Assembly: GCA_001274695.2 (NCBI GenBank)
Contig: LARU01000004.1
Coordinates: 868,001 to 932,000 of the forward strand
DNA length: 64,000 bases
Origin: Azoarcus sp. PA01
GTDB taxonomy: Bacteria; Pseudomonadota; Gammaproteobacteria; Burkholderiales; Rhodocyclaceae
Reading direction: 5' to 3'
This document shows positions 8,654-16,940 of this stretch, in pieces. Positions within the stretch are counted from its first letter, which is position 1. Each line of letters begins with the position of its first letter. A program made the position numbers and the translations under genes. Under the pieces are notes generated by a model. That model saw nothing but the letters and a program-made list of their open reading frames with translations. It was not told the DNA's origin and did not search any database.

Positions 8654-9313
8654 TCAATAGCGCTTGCGCAGCACGAGCCGATCACTCTCCCGCTGCATGT
8701 CCATGCGGCCGAGAAAACTCATCCCGAGCAGCACGAACGGCAGGTCGTTTTCATGCACCAGTCCGTCGACGCCGTGCATCGTGATGTCGCCGACACGCAA
8801 GCTATCGAGCCGCACTTTCCAAACCATCGCCGGCCCGCTTGCCGTCTGCGTGCGGGCCGGCACACCGCGACGGTAGTCGATGCCGGCCCGCCGCGCATCC
8901 GCCATCCCGATCGACACCATGCTCGCGCCGGTGTCGACGAGAAAACGCACCGCGGCCCCGTTGATCGTGCCGTTCGCGAAGTGATGGCCGGAGGAATCGG
9001 CAAAAAGACTGACCGCTGCCGACACCGTTGGCGGCCCGCCCGCGCGCAGCACCGACTGCCCGAGCGCGATGCGGCGCGGCATGCGATCCACCTCGACGAC
9101 CGCCGTCTCGCCACGGACTTCGATCAACCTGACTCCCTCGCGCGTACGTTCCCCGACGGCCAGCGTCTTCGGCGCCCCGCCATCGACGATCAGCACCGCC
9201 TTCGCGCCGAACACGCCGACCAGTTCGACCTCGGCGCCGAACGACGCCGCAGCTGCGAAAGCCGCCCCGAGCGACGCCATCGCAACCCCGCACAGCTTTG
9301 AAATCCGCAGCAT
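8654..9313 (-). CDS. retropepsin-like aspartic protease (clan AA, TIGR02281 type)
   Basis: Secreted or periplasmic single-domain aspartic protease of the bacterial retropepsin-like group. The chosen ATG at 9313 has GAAGG upstream and gives a clean signal peptide (MLRISKLCGVAMASLGAAFA...). A longer open frame to 9445 has no support. The catalytic motif is FLVDTGAS with D127; the flap and second hydrophobic-Gly motif (VLLGMSFLG) near the C-terminus fit the family. The N-terminal half (residues 27-95) is a beta-rich extension seen in relatives. Physiological substrate unknown. Confidence 0.85.
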   Translation of the reverse strand: MLRISKLCGVAMASLGAAFAAAASFGAEVELVGVFGAKAVLIVDGGAPKTLAVGERTREGVRLIEVRGETAVVEVDRMPRRIALGQSVLRAGGPPTVSAAVSLFADSSGHHFANGTINGAAVRFLVDTGASMVSIGMADARRAGIDYRRGVPARTQTASGPAMVWKVRLDSLRVGDITMHGVDGLVHENDLPFVLLGMSFLGRMDMQRESDRLVLRKRY

Positions 9314-9581
9314 CGATGACCTTCGGAGAAGAAATTGCGCGGTATGGCGGCAGTGGCGGAAGGCACTCCCGGCAGTCGCCGGCCCGAAAGAAATGGGCCG
9401 CCGGAACGAGGGTCGCAAGAGAAAGATCAGGATCTCGGCCCCCATTCAAAGTAATGGCGTAGAGGTTACCGCCGAATGCTCAAGCGCACCAGACTGCAGT
9501 GGAGAGGGACCAGGGAGGATAACGTCACGGAGAGAATGTACTTTATTTGCATATATTGCCCAGACCATTTATATATTTGGC

Positions 9582-10136
9582 ATGTTCAGAAAGCCCACGT
9601 CCGGCTTCAGCCTGGTCGAACTTCTCGTCACACTCGCGGTGATCGGGATCCTGCTCGGTGCAGGCCAGCCTCTGATGGCCATGATGGTCGAATCCCGCCG
9701 CGTGAGCGGCGCGGCCGAGGCAGTTCAATCCGCGCTGCACTTGGCGCGCTCGGAAGGGATCAAGCAGATGGTTCCGATGGTCGTCACCTACTCGATGAAC
9801 AACACGGGCGCGTGGCGCGTCGGCATTCGTGATCTCACCACGTGCGACACCGCCATTGCCGATCCCGAAGACGAAACCGCGTGCTCGATCCCGCAGGCCG
9901 ACGAACGGGTTCTGAAAGTGTTCGAGGCTGCAGAATTTCCGGGCGTGATCGCTCGGGCCACTCGCGGATCGACACGCTTCAACCCCGTGCGCGGCACGGC
10001 GCTCGGTACGAACGCGACGGTAACGCTGAGATCGGCAGGCGGGAAGGAGGTCCGCGTGATCGTCAGCAATATCGGACGAGTGCGCAGTTGTTCGCCAAGC
10101 GGCGACGGAAAAGTTCTCGGCTACCCGACCTGCTGA
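9582..10136 (+). CDS. type IV minor pilin / pseudopilin, FimT-GspH family
   Basis: Prepilin with the class III signal GFSLVELLVTLAVIG directly after a short basic leader (MFRKPTS), so PilD would cleave before F9. The C-terminal domain has the GspH/FimT pattern ending in a cysteine pair (RSCSPS...GYPTC) like the FimT encoded at 15601. It is alone on the plus strand and convergent with the AlgZ-like kinase gene, separate from the main minor-pilin operon. FimT proteins are implicated in DNA binding during natural transformation in other bacteria; that role is only a possibility here. A notably AT-rich stretch (9535-9581) upstream probably holds its promoter. Confidence 0.87.
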   Translation: MFRKPTSGFSLVELLVTLAVIGILLGAGQPLMAMMVESRRVSGAAEAVQSALHLARSEGIKQMVPMVVTYSMNNTGAWRVGIRDLTTCDTAIADPEDETACSIPQADERVLKVFEAAEFPGVIARATRGSTRFNPVRGTALGTNATVTLRSAGGKEVRVIVSNIGRVRSCSPSGDGKVLGYPTC

Positions 10137-10161
10137 CGAAGCATCGTGCATGCACGAGCCT

Positions 10162-11178
10162 TCATACAGCCGCCCGGGATCCGGCATCAACCGGCAGTCT
10201 CACCTGCACAACGAAACGCCCATCCTTGCCGAAAGTTCGCAGCTGCGCTTCGGAGTCGAAATGCAGCGCGAGTCGTTCTTCGATATTCGCAAGGGCGATC
10301 CGGTTTCCCTTCGAAACTTCCGACGCTGCATCGTGAATCGAATTGGCGATCTCGATATGCAGTGCCCCACTTTCTGCGTGGATCCGGACGAAAACATCTC
10401 CCCCGCCTGACGCGGGTTCGACGCCATACCGGACGGCGTTTTCAAGCAAGGGCTGCAGCAACAGGATCGGCACCGATGCACTCATCGGCGCGTTCTCGCA
10501 ATCCCATGTTACCCGCAGGCGCTCCCCAAGCCGAAGCTGCTCGATCTGGAGATATGAACGCGCCAGCCGGATCTCGTCGGCGAGCGGCACGAGCGAACGC
10601 GGTTCAGCGAGCAGCACGCGGAACAGGTCCGACATGTCGAGCAGAACCTGCTCCGCCAGCCGCGGATCGCGCCGTACAAGCGACACCGCAGTATTAAGGC
10701 TATTGAACAGAAAATGCGGCCGAATCCGCGACTGCAGCGCCATGAGGCGTGCTTCCGCGAGCGCAGGGGAAAGTACTCGCTGGCGCCAGTTGAAATACGC
10801 GAGGATCAGGCCGGCTAGCAATGCCGCGATCACCGCCGCCTTTAAGCCGCCCCCAGTCGGCAGGGGTCCGACCCATGCCTTCAGACCGACGTCCTGCGCT
10901 GCTGAAACGGCCGCCGCCAACCCGATTATTAGCCACACCGCCTGGCGGTACGGCAAAGGGCGTAGCCAAGGCGACAGCAGAAAAAGGAGCAGCATGACAA
11001 CCAGCAGCGATGATTCGAACAGCAGTCCCGAGTCGGGAACGCGGAGCAAGGCCGCGAATCCATCCGTTGAGTGCGCCAGCAGCGCGCCGAGACTTGCCAA
11101 CTCCGCAATCACGAGAATCCGCAGAATCACACCGAGGTTGCGAAAATCGGGAAGCGTGATCAGTTTGTCACTACGCAC
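10162..11178 (-). CDS. AlgZ/FimS-like sensor histidine kinase (LytS-type His_kinase domain)
   Basis: Membrane kinase of the AlgZ/LytS group: four or more N-terminal membrane segments (about residues 17-130), then the His_kinase block with the phosphoacceptor H155 in RIRPHFLFNSLN, and an ATPase domain with N-box LLQPLLENAVRYG and the G-box GNRIALANIEERL. It follows pilE on the same strand after 93 bp and could be co-transcribed with the minor pilins. In Pseudomonas, FimS/AlgR activates the fimU-pilVWXY1Y2E operon, so the neighbourhood fits pilus control. The expected LytTR response regulator gene (algR) is not adjacent. Confidence 0.85.
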   Translation of the reverse strand: MRSDKLITLPDFRNLGVILRILVIAELASLGALLAHSTDGFAALLRVPDSGLLFESSLLVVMLLLFLLSPWLRPLPYRQAVWLIIGLAAAVSAAQDVGLKAWVGPLPTGGGLKAAVIAALLAGLILAYFNWRQRVLSPALAEARLMALQSRIRPHFLFNSLNTAVSLVRRDPRLAEQVLLDMSDLFRVLLAEPRSLVPLADEIRLARSYLQIEQLRLGERLRVTWDCENAPMSASVPILLLQPLLENAVRYGVEPASGGGDVFVRIHAESGALHIEIANSIHDAASEVSKGNRIALANIEERLALHFDSEAQLRTFGKDGRFVVQVRLPVDAGSRAAV

Positions 11179-11271
11179 AGCCCCGCCTCATCAGCCCCTG
11201 CCACGGCAGCGGGAGCAAAGCTCCCAGCCGCTTCCGGGGTTCGTGCAACCGTCACCTTAACGGCCTGGCAC

Positions 11272-11730
11272 TTACCAGCAGGTCGCCGGCGTCTTGGTTT
11301 CGCCTCCGGCCGCAACCGTCAACGTCAAGGGCGTGGGCGTGGTGCAGTCGGTATCGCTCGCCTGCGATCCCCGAGCCGTGGCTGTCGCAGTAAAGCCGAT
11401 CGCCGAGTTGGCGGTGATCGCAATGGTGTAATGGCCCTCTGCAGAAGTCGTCGGCAAGCCGAGCCCGGATACGCCGGCCGTGCCACCGATAGTGCCGGTA
11501 TAGGTCGTATGGCTGGTACGCCACTTCTCCTGCTCGATCTGCAACCTCACCAACGCCTCCTTGCCATCGGCTCTACGCGCCTTGCGGACGTAGTCCTGAT
11601 AGCTCGGGTAGGCGATGGCAGCCAGGATACCGATCACTGCGATAGCGATCATCAATTCGATCAACGTGAAACCCTCCGCCGCTCGGACGGCGGTGGGGCA
11701 GCCGCGCAAGTTGTGGCCTCTCTCGTTCAT
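11272..11730 (-). CDS. pilE: type IV minor pilin PilE
   Basis: Minor pilin that primes type IV pilus assembly. The ATG at 11730 (MNERGHN) has a GGGAG upstream; a longer frame reaches into the end of pilV. The prepilin signal is [37 protein letters not shown], cleaved after G; the C-terminal half has a cysteine pair (DTDCTT...PATCW), the D-region of PilE-type pilins. Last pilin of the minus-strand run, 32 bp after pilV. Confidence 0.9.
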
Positions 11731-11762
11731 ATCCGTGCTGCTCCCAAAATCAATTGTCGAGT

Positions 11763-13511
11763 TCAGGGTACGCAATGATCTGCGGTCTCGCCGATCCCGA
11801 AGTTAAAGGTGCTGCTGCCCGCACTGATCGACTGGTCCGTGAAATTAAAGGTGTAGGTCGTCGCTGTCGCAGTCGAAGGGGCTGCCGGTAGCGGCGACGC
11901 TGTTCCGGTCGTGGCAGTCTGGCAAACAAAGTTGCCGCTTCCCGTGGTAACGGTGATCGCCCCCGACCAGCTACTGCCGGTGAAGCCGGCGCCGGTAAAG
12001 GAGCAGGTGTAAAGGCTACTTTCAGCATCATTGCCAGACCAGGACGGCGGAGTGCAGTTGCCGCCGCTGTTCGTCGACATCGACACGGTCGTCGGCTTGC
12101 CGGAACCCGTCGTCGGGCTTCGCGTAACCCGCCCGGTGATACTGATCGTGATTTCAGGCGTTGCAGCGTTCGGCAAAGGATCGGGGCAAGTCGTAGTGAA
12201 GCAGAACAACTTTCCGGGATTGCCGAGCACTACGGTATCGCTGCCGCCATATAGGTAGGCAGTTTCGGTTGCGTCCAGCGTGTCGCTATCAGGCTGGAAG
12301 CCGGTGTGCGTGACCGCGTCGGTCGAGAACGGCTGATATGGACTCGTATTGTCGTAGAGCCTGAGCTTCGCGCTGCAATCCGAATCGACCGGATTGCCGG
12401 TGATCCTCGTCAGCAGGAAATCGTGACCGTCGTAGACGGCTTCGGTGTAGTCGTTCGTATCACTCGACTGTACACCGATGCCAGTCGACTTGTAGAAAGC
12501 GCCGGCTGACACGTAGCCGCGATACATCCGGGAGCTGCCGAGCGTAGGATGGCGATTGTCGCTCTTCACAGTCGACGCCACCGCAGTGACGGCCGGATCA
12601 CCGAGGCACACGCGGTCATTCGTGTTCGCACTGTCTGTCCGCACTACACCGATGTTGCCGAACCAGTTCGCGCCGACATAGCAACGATAACTGAAGTATT
12701 TATAGATGGTTCCCGTGTCATAGTTTGTCAGAGCACTTGGGCTGGCGGGGTTTTTCGCCGGCGTCATCGAACAAAACGATGCGTCGGAAATTACGACATA
12801 GACCACCTCATTAGTGAGGGAACTTAGATTGTTCTGATCAATGTAGACGTTGCCCGCAATCTGGCTAAATTGCTCATCGTCCCGAGTCGCGACCAACACC
12901 ACCTTGCCAGTCGAGTCGGCAAGGTGCCATTTGTCATCAATCTGCTTCAGACGAAGACCATCAACGGTCGGCGTGAAGCCTGAGGTAATGGGCGGGACGG
13001 TATTACCGGGAATTTGCGCCCGCCCGGTAGGAGTTTCGGCGTGGCTGCCCGCCCCCTCGCCGGGCTTGACGAGCGCGACCGCCTTGCCGGGATCGTCCCA
13101 CGCGACAATCGAGCGCACATCGACCACCTGTTCGACGTTCATCCGGTCGGTCCAGGACACAAGTACCGTGATTTCCGCATGGTCATCGTCTTCGGTGATC
13201 GGATCGGGCGTCGTCGTCCAGCAGCGCTCGAACGCCGTCGACTGCACGTCGGACGCAGACATACCGTACACACTGTCGCATTCACCGGCAATTGCGTCGA
13301 ACTGGCTCCTCACCATCAGCGAACGCAACTCTTCGAGCTTGCCTTCCGCCAACTGCACCGCCTGCGTCCTCGCTTTCGCCTGCCCGCTGACCTCGATGAA
13401 GAAGGTGTTGAGTTTCGCGATGCCGAGAACCCCGGCAGCCATCACCACTAGGGCGACCATTGCCTCGATGAGTACCATGCCCCTGTGGGCCTGCCGTCCA
13501 GCGTTTTTCAT
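11763..13511 (-). CDS. pilV: unusually long PilV-type minor pilin with large C-terminal domains
   Basis: N-terminal prepilin segment [25 protein letters not shown] is the PilV class III signal, followed by a normal alpha-helical spine. PilV is usually 150-200 residues; this one is 582. The added portion contains many paired cysteines and aromatic/Gly/Ser/Thr-rich beta segments, including a C-terminal block around ITGRVTRS...[11 protein letters not shown]...GNFVCQT that looks like an immunoglobulin-like domain stabilised by disulfides. It probably forms a tip-exposed adhesive or structural domain (inference). Starts 7 bp after pilX. No frameshift is seen, so the length is real and not a gene fusion artefact. 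Confidence 0.82.
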   Translation of the reverse strand: MKNAGRQAHRGMVLIEAMVALVVMAAGVLGIAKLNTFFIEVSGQAKARTQAVQLAEGKLEELRSLMVRSQFDAIAGECDSVYGMSASDVQSTAFERCWTTTPDPITEDDDHAEITVLVSWTDRMNVEQVVDVRSIVAWDDPGKAVALVKPGEGAGSHAETPTGRAQIPGNTVPPITSGFTPTVDGLRLKQIDDKWHLADSTGKVVLVATRDDEQFSQIAGNVYIDQNNLSSLTNEVVYVVISDASFCSMTPAKNPASPSALTNYDTGTIYKYFSYRCYVGANWFGNIGVVRTDSANTNDRVCLGDPAVTAVASTVKSDNRHPTLGSSRMYRGYVSAGAFYKSTGIGVQSSDTNDYTEAVYDGHDFLLTRITGNPVDSDCSAKLRLYDNTSPYQPFSTDAVTHTGFQPDSDTLDATETAYLYGGSDTVVLGNPGKLFCFTTTCPDPLPNAATPEITISITGRVTRSPTTGSGKPTTVSMSTNSGGNCTPPSWSGNDAESSLYTCSFTGAGFTGSSWSGAITVTTGSGNFVCQTATTGTASPLPAAPSTATATTYTFNFTDQSISAGSSTFNFGIGETADHCVP

Positions 13512-13518
13512 GGCCGCT

Positions 13519-14811
13519 TCACCTGTCGAATATGTTGCGTAAGCTCAGAAATCGCGCCAACTTCCCGGCAGTGAGGCATAACTTCCAGCATTTCCCGCCC
13601 CCGATCGCGTCCGGATCGTAGATCACGTTGAGGCTGCCGTCGGCATCCACGCTGCCAGTGATGAGCGCCGCGCCGCGGATCGTCGCCGAACCGCTCTGCG
13701 TCAGATTCCCCCTCACGAAGACAATACCGAAGATCGTCGGGCTGCCGCTGAGGTCGAGGTCACCATCGACGACCAGCACCACGGGTTTGTTGGCCGAGCC
13801 GATGTCCTGATTGATCGCGGCATTGCCCTCGACCCAGAATACTGTGCCACCGCCGTTGTCGGCTTCCCCGTCACCGATGGAACCCGCGTGGGCGCCGACC
13901 ACGACCTCTTCGGCCTGCGTGGACTTGTACTCATTCGGCTTCATGCCGAGGAAATTCTCGAAATACTGGTCCCCGGTCAAGTTCGCGAGCGTCGTATCGC
14001 TTTGGATGACGTCCGGCCCAAACACGCCGGTGCTCGTCGTGCAGATCAAATCCTCTGCCTGGGTGCAGACCTGGTCGCCACCACCAACTTGGTCCGTCAC
14101 CTCTTGCGACGTACAAGCACCGGCGCCCCCTGCGCAGCCGCTCGTGGCGTTGGTCATGCCCGGGCGCCGTATCACCGTCTTGCCGGTGTTGCCGGTGTTG
14201 TCGAGGGTCGACCCAGTCCACACGGTGAGATTATTGAAGTAATTGACGACCGTCGCATTACCGCTCATCCCGACCGAGCCATTCGCAATCAGCGGATTCG
14301 AAATGTCTACCGGCACCGGGTCGGTCTTCGCGACCAACGTGAGGATGCGTTTTCTCGCTGCACTGTCGTCGCTCCATCCGCACGAAACCGCCCAAGCCGT
14401 TTTTGCAGAGGCACCAGGAGTGGTACACGAAGCTGCCGTGATGCCATCGTCCGCACTATCTCCACAGTGAGGCAAATTGGCGAGATCAAAGGTCGTTGGT
14501 TCGCAGAACAACACGCTGAAACTCGAATTCGTTGGCGTCCAGCTAATGTTTAGTGCGGTCTGCGCAGCCGCATTGAAGTCGATGTCGTCTTCGCTTGCGT
14601 TGATTTGCTGAATCGTCAGCTCGATGCCGGCCGCGGCCGCCTCGAACGCCTGCTTGCTGCGCACTTCGTTCGCCGACATCCGCTGCTCGCCAACAACCGT
14701 ATTGGAAGCGTAGAGCACCAGTAGCGTGGCCGCGATCAGCAGCACCATCGATACCAGCAGCGTGGCGGCGCCATACTGTTGCGCGCGCGATCCGCTCGGT
14801 TTTCGCATCAC
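13519..14811 (-). CDS. pilX: PilX-type minor pilin with extended C-terminal region
   Basis: N-terminal hydrophobic segment GAATLLVSMVLLIAATLLVLYASNTVVGEQRMSANE is the PilX_N signature, with the helix continuing to about residue 70. The protein is 430 residues, about twice the usual PilX. The C-terminal half has short repeated beta elements such as VVLVVDGDLDLSGSPTIFGIVFVRGNLTQSGSATIRG, resembling a bactofilin-like or beta-helical stack, plus an earlier related element SGNATVVNYFNNLTVWTG. It sits between pilW (13 bp) and pilV (7 bp). In model systems PilX works with PilY1, which is absent here. Confidence 0.82.
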   Translation of the reverse strand: MMRKPSGSRAQQYGAATLLVSMVLLIAATLLVLYASNTVVGEQRMSANEVRSKQAFEAAAAGIELTIQQINASEDDIDFNAAAQTALNISWTPTNSSFSVLFCEPTTFDLANLPHCGDSADDGITAASCTTPGASAKTAWAVSCGWSDDSAARKRILTLVAKTDPVPVDISNPLIANGSVGMSGNATVVNYFNNLTVWTGSTLDNTGNTGKTVIRRPGMTNATSGCAGGAGACTSQEVTDQVGGGDQVCTQAEDLICTTSTGVFGPDVIQSDTTLANLTGDQYFENFLGMKPNEYKSTQAEEVVVGAHAGSIGDGEADNGGGTVFWVEGNAAINQDIGSANKPVVLVVDGDLDLSGSPTIFGIVFVRGNLTQSGSATIRGAALITGSVDADGSLNVIYDPDAIGGGKCWKLCLTAGKLARFLSLRNIFDR

Positions 14812-14824
14812 ATCACCCCACTCA

Positions 14825-15610
14825 CTACCAGTTGAAGATACGGTTGTTCGCGAGATGCACGGTTTCCGTCACCGTGCTCGCCATCGCGGGATCGCTCGCG
14901 TGATGGCCAGTCAGCGTGATCGTCACCTGCCGCACTTCGGTCATCAGATCACCCGCGACCGGCTCGACGTAGCCACCTCCGTTCAGCGTGATCTCGCCCT
15001 CCGGCGCGGCACAAGGTCGGTTCGTACTCGATTCCGTGATCCGCCAAGTAAGCCCGGTCGTCGCGTTCATGCACTGAGAGCCGGTCGTCGAAAAGGTCAG
15101 CGAGTCGATGACGACGGTATCGTTGCTGGTCATCGCGCCCCACGTGCCGGTGGTGCAGTTGGACGTCTGCGTCAGCGTGTTGCCGGGATCGAGCATCCGT
15201 ATGACGTCGTCGTCATCGAGCTTGAAACCGAATACTTCGCCCCCCTCGACCGCTGCCCCGTCCCCGTCGGCGTCGTAGCCATACATCACGCAAGTGCCAC
15301 CTTCGAGAATCGCGAGGTCAGTCGTTGCCGCGGTGTAGGGATTGGTCGGGAACGTATAGGTAACCGGCGGCCCGGCGTTCACGGCGACGCTGCCCGCCCA
15401 GTAGCCGGCGCGCCGGATGTCGGACGCGATCACGCTCATCGTCGCCCGCAGATCCTGATTAAGCTTCGCGGCGCGCAGCGCATGGGTCTGCCCGCGCACC
15501 GTCGTCACATACATGGCGCCCGCGCCCGCGACAACGATCAAGCCCACGACCAGACCGACCATGAGTTCGACGAGCGACAGGCCCGCTTGGCGGGATTTGC
15601 TCAGGAACAT
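14825..15610 (-). CDS. pilW: type IV minor pilin PilW
   Basis: Prepilin with leader MFLSKSRQAG and motif LSLVELMVGLVVGLIVVAGAGAMY, the PilW pattern. 261 residues with the family region LRATMSVIASDIRRAGYWAG after the helix. The start overlaps the fimT stop by about 10 bp, indicating translational coupling. PilW joins PilV, PilX and PilE in the tip priming complex. Confidence 0.9.
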   Translation of the reverse strand: MFLSKSRQAGLSLVELMVGLVVGLIVVAGAGAMYVTTVRGQTHALRAAKLNQDLRATMSVIASDIRRAGYWAGSVAVNAGPPVTYTFPTNPYTAATTDLAILEGGTCVMYGYDADGDGAAVEGGEVFGFKLDDDDVIRMLDPGNTLTQTSNCTTGTWGAMTSNDTVVIDSLTFSTTGSQCMNATTGLTWRITESSTNRPCAAPEGEITLNGGGYVEPVAGDLMTEVRQVTITLTGHHASDPAMASTVTETVHLANNRIFNW

Positions 15611-16164
15611 GAGGGATAGCCTCCGACGGGAGCTGACGGCGAACAGAGGCGCACGTGGCCGATTGAATTGACCTCCACCTGTAACTGACGGCCCAACGCG
15701 GATTGGAGCGGAATCGATCCGGCCCCAGTCGTCGTACCCCGGACCCCACTGAAAGTCATGCTCGCCGGCGCGCCGGCATCCACCGTGACACCATTGAACG
15801 CGCTGCCCTCGACGACCTTCAGTACCGAGTTCGTCCCGTCGGCGACGACGCTGCAGGCGTCCTCGTCATCGATCGCCGAGGTGCAGTCGCACGGCGTACC
15901 GGTAATGGTATTGCGTCGGCTGAATCCCACGCACCACGGCGCGTCCGGCGAGACCACGAACACCATGTCGGCCGACTGCTTGACTGCCTCCGAGCGTGCG
16001 GACTGCAGTTGGCTATAGATCGCCTCGGCCGCCCCGACGAGGCGGTTCTTGTCGAGGAAGCTCTGAAAGCTCGGCGCGGCTGTGGCTGCAATGATCGCGA
16101 GCACGGCAACAGTAACCATTAGTTCGATCAGCGTGACCCCAGAAGGACGACGCAAAGTACTCAT
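15601..16164 (-). CDS. fimT: type IV minor pilin FimT/FimU
   Basis: First gene of the minor-pilin operon. I chose the ATG at 16164 (MSTLRRPSGVTLIELMVTVAVLAIIAATAAP), which leaves a normal 8-9 residue leader; the frame is open further upstream without a good start. The GspH-type C-terminal domain ends in a cysteine pair (RLCSPSAPVGGYPSCS), matching the second copy at 9582. It occupies the FimT/FimU position of the operon and overlaps pilW. Confidence 0.88.
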   Translation of the reverse strand: MSTLRRPSGVTLIELMVTVAVLAIIAATAAPSFQSFLDKNRLVGAAEAIYSQLQSARSEAVKQSADMVFVVSPDAPWCVGFSRRNTITGTPCDCTSAIDDEDACSVVADGTNSVLKVVEGSAFNGVTVDAGAPASMTFSGVRGTTTGAGSIPLQSALGRQLQVEVNSIGHVRLCSPSAPVGGYPSCS

Positions 16165-16297
16165 GAGACCCGTCCCAAAGTTATGCAAAATGCCCCTGGA
16201 CGACACAAGCGTGAATTTGGTGCGGCACGATGGGCAAACACCCGGAACCGGGCAGATGTGACCTCGACGCGGCACCGCCAGAAACTCTCTTTGATTT

Positions 16298-16312
16298 GTT
16301 ACAGATCGTAAC
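16298..16312. promoter_or_regulatory. inverted repeat upstream of the fimT-pilWXVE operon
   Basis: Perfect arms GTTAC-N5-GTAAC centred about 140 bp upstream of the fimT start, in the 280-bp gap (16165-16444) that must hold the operon promoter. Looks like a dimeric regulator site. It does not match the AlgR consensus I know. Nothing else recognisable is visible in the gap. Confidence 0.4.
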
Positions 16313-16444
16313 CTCGCCTCATCCCTGATGAAAGACCGGGAGAGCGAATGGCATGAATCGGCGGATGAACGGCTGGGCGGCCGACAAATGGGGCGACGGC
16401 AGAAATGGCGCCGGAGAAATGGGTCAAGCCAACTTACTTACCTA

Positions 16445-16735
16445 CTAATCGTCGAAATCCATCAGCTTGCTCAGACGCCGAAGCTCATCCTCGAATCCCG
16501 GAGGCAGGCCGGGTTGAGGCGGCATGGTGGAGTCTACTACGTCGATCACGGGGTCCGCTGAAGGCGGCTCCTTTGAGCGGGCACCGGCGTCGGCAGTTCC
16601 GGGTGGCACTTCCGTTCCCGATTTCACTCTCGCGATCAGCTGATCGTGCTTCAGGACTTTTTCGGCGTTCTCCCTCAGCGATCGCTTGTTGTCGTCGTGC
16701 TTCCTGCGGGTGATTCTGTTCAGGATTCCAATCAC
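16445..16735 (-). CDS. hypothetical small protein (weak)
   Basis: A 96-codon frame from a GTG at 16735, product beginning MIGILNRITRRKHDDNKR and ending in an acidic helix (FEDELRRLSKLMDFDD). The composition (basic N-terminus, Pro-rich middle, acidic C-terminus) is plausible for a small soluble protein and unlike the Arg-rich products of antisense frames nearby. The ribosome site is poor and I recognise no family. About 200 bp upstream (16736-16940) show nothing. Confidence 0.4.
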   Translation of the reverse strand: MIGILNRITRRKHDDNKRSLRENAEKVLKHDQLIARVKSGTEVPPGTADAGARSKEPPSADPVIDVVDSTMPPQPGLPPGFEDELRRLSKLMDFDD

Positions 16736-16940
16736 TCTTCAGACTTCCCGTTGCTTGTATATCGGAGCCTCGATCGGGCGGTGGTGCTTTCGATGAAGGG
16801 GCATAGTCTACTCGACGAGCGGCTGCGGTAACCGGTGCAGGGCGCGACCGTCGCCGATCGCCCCCATCCATCACTGCCCACCGCCGCGGGAGGAGCGGCG
16901 CAGTTGTCGTGAAGCGCGCCACCCCATCCCGCCCTTTTTC

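Noticed and set aside
11211..11225. GGGAGC-AAA-GCTCCC hairpin after pilE as a terminator
   Set aside because: Short 6-bp stem with no T run on either strand; does not argue against pilE-kinase co-transcription.
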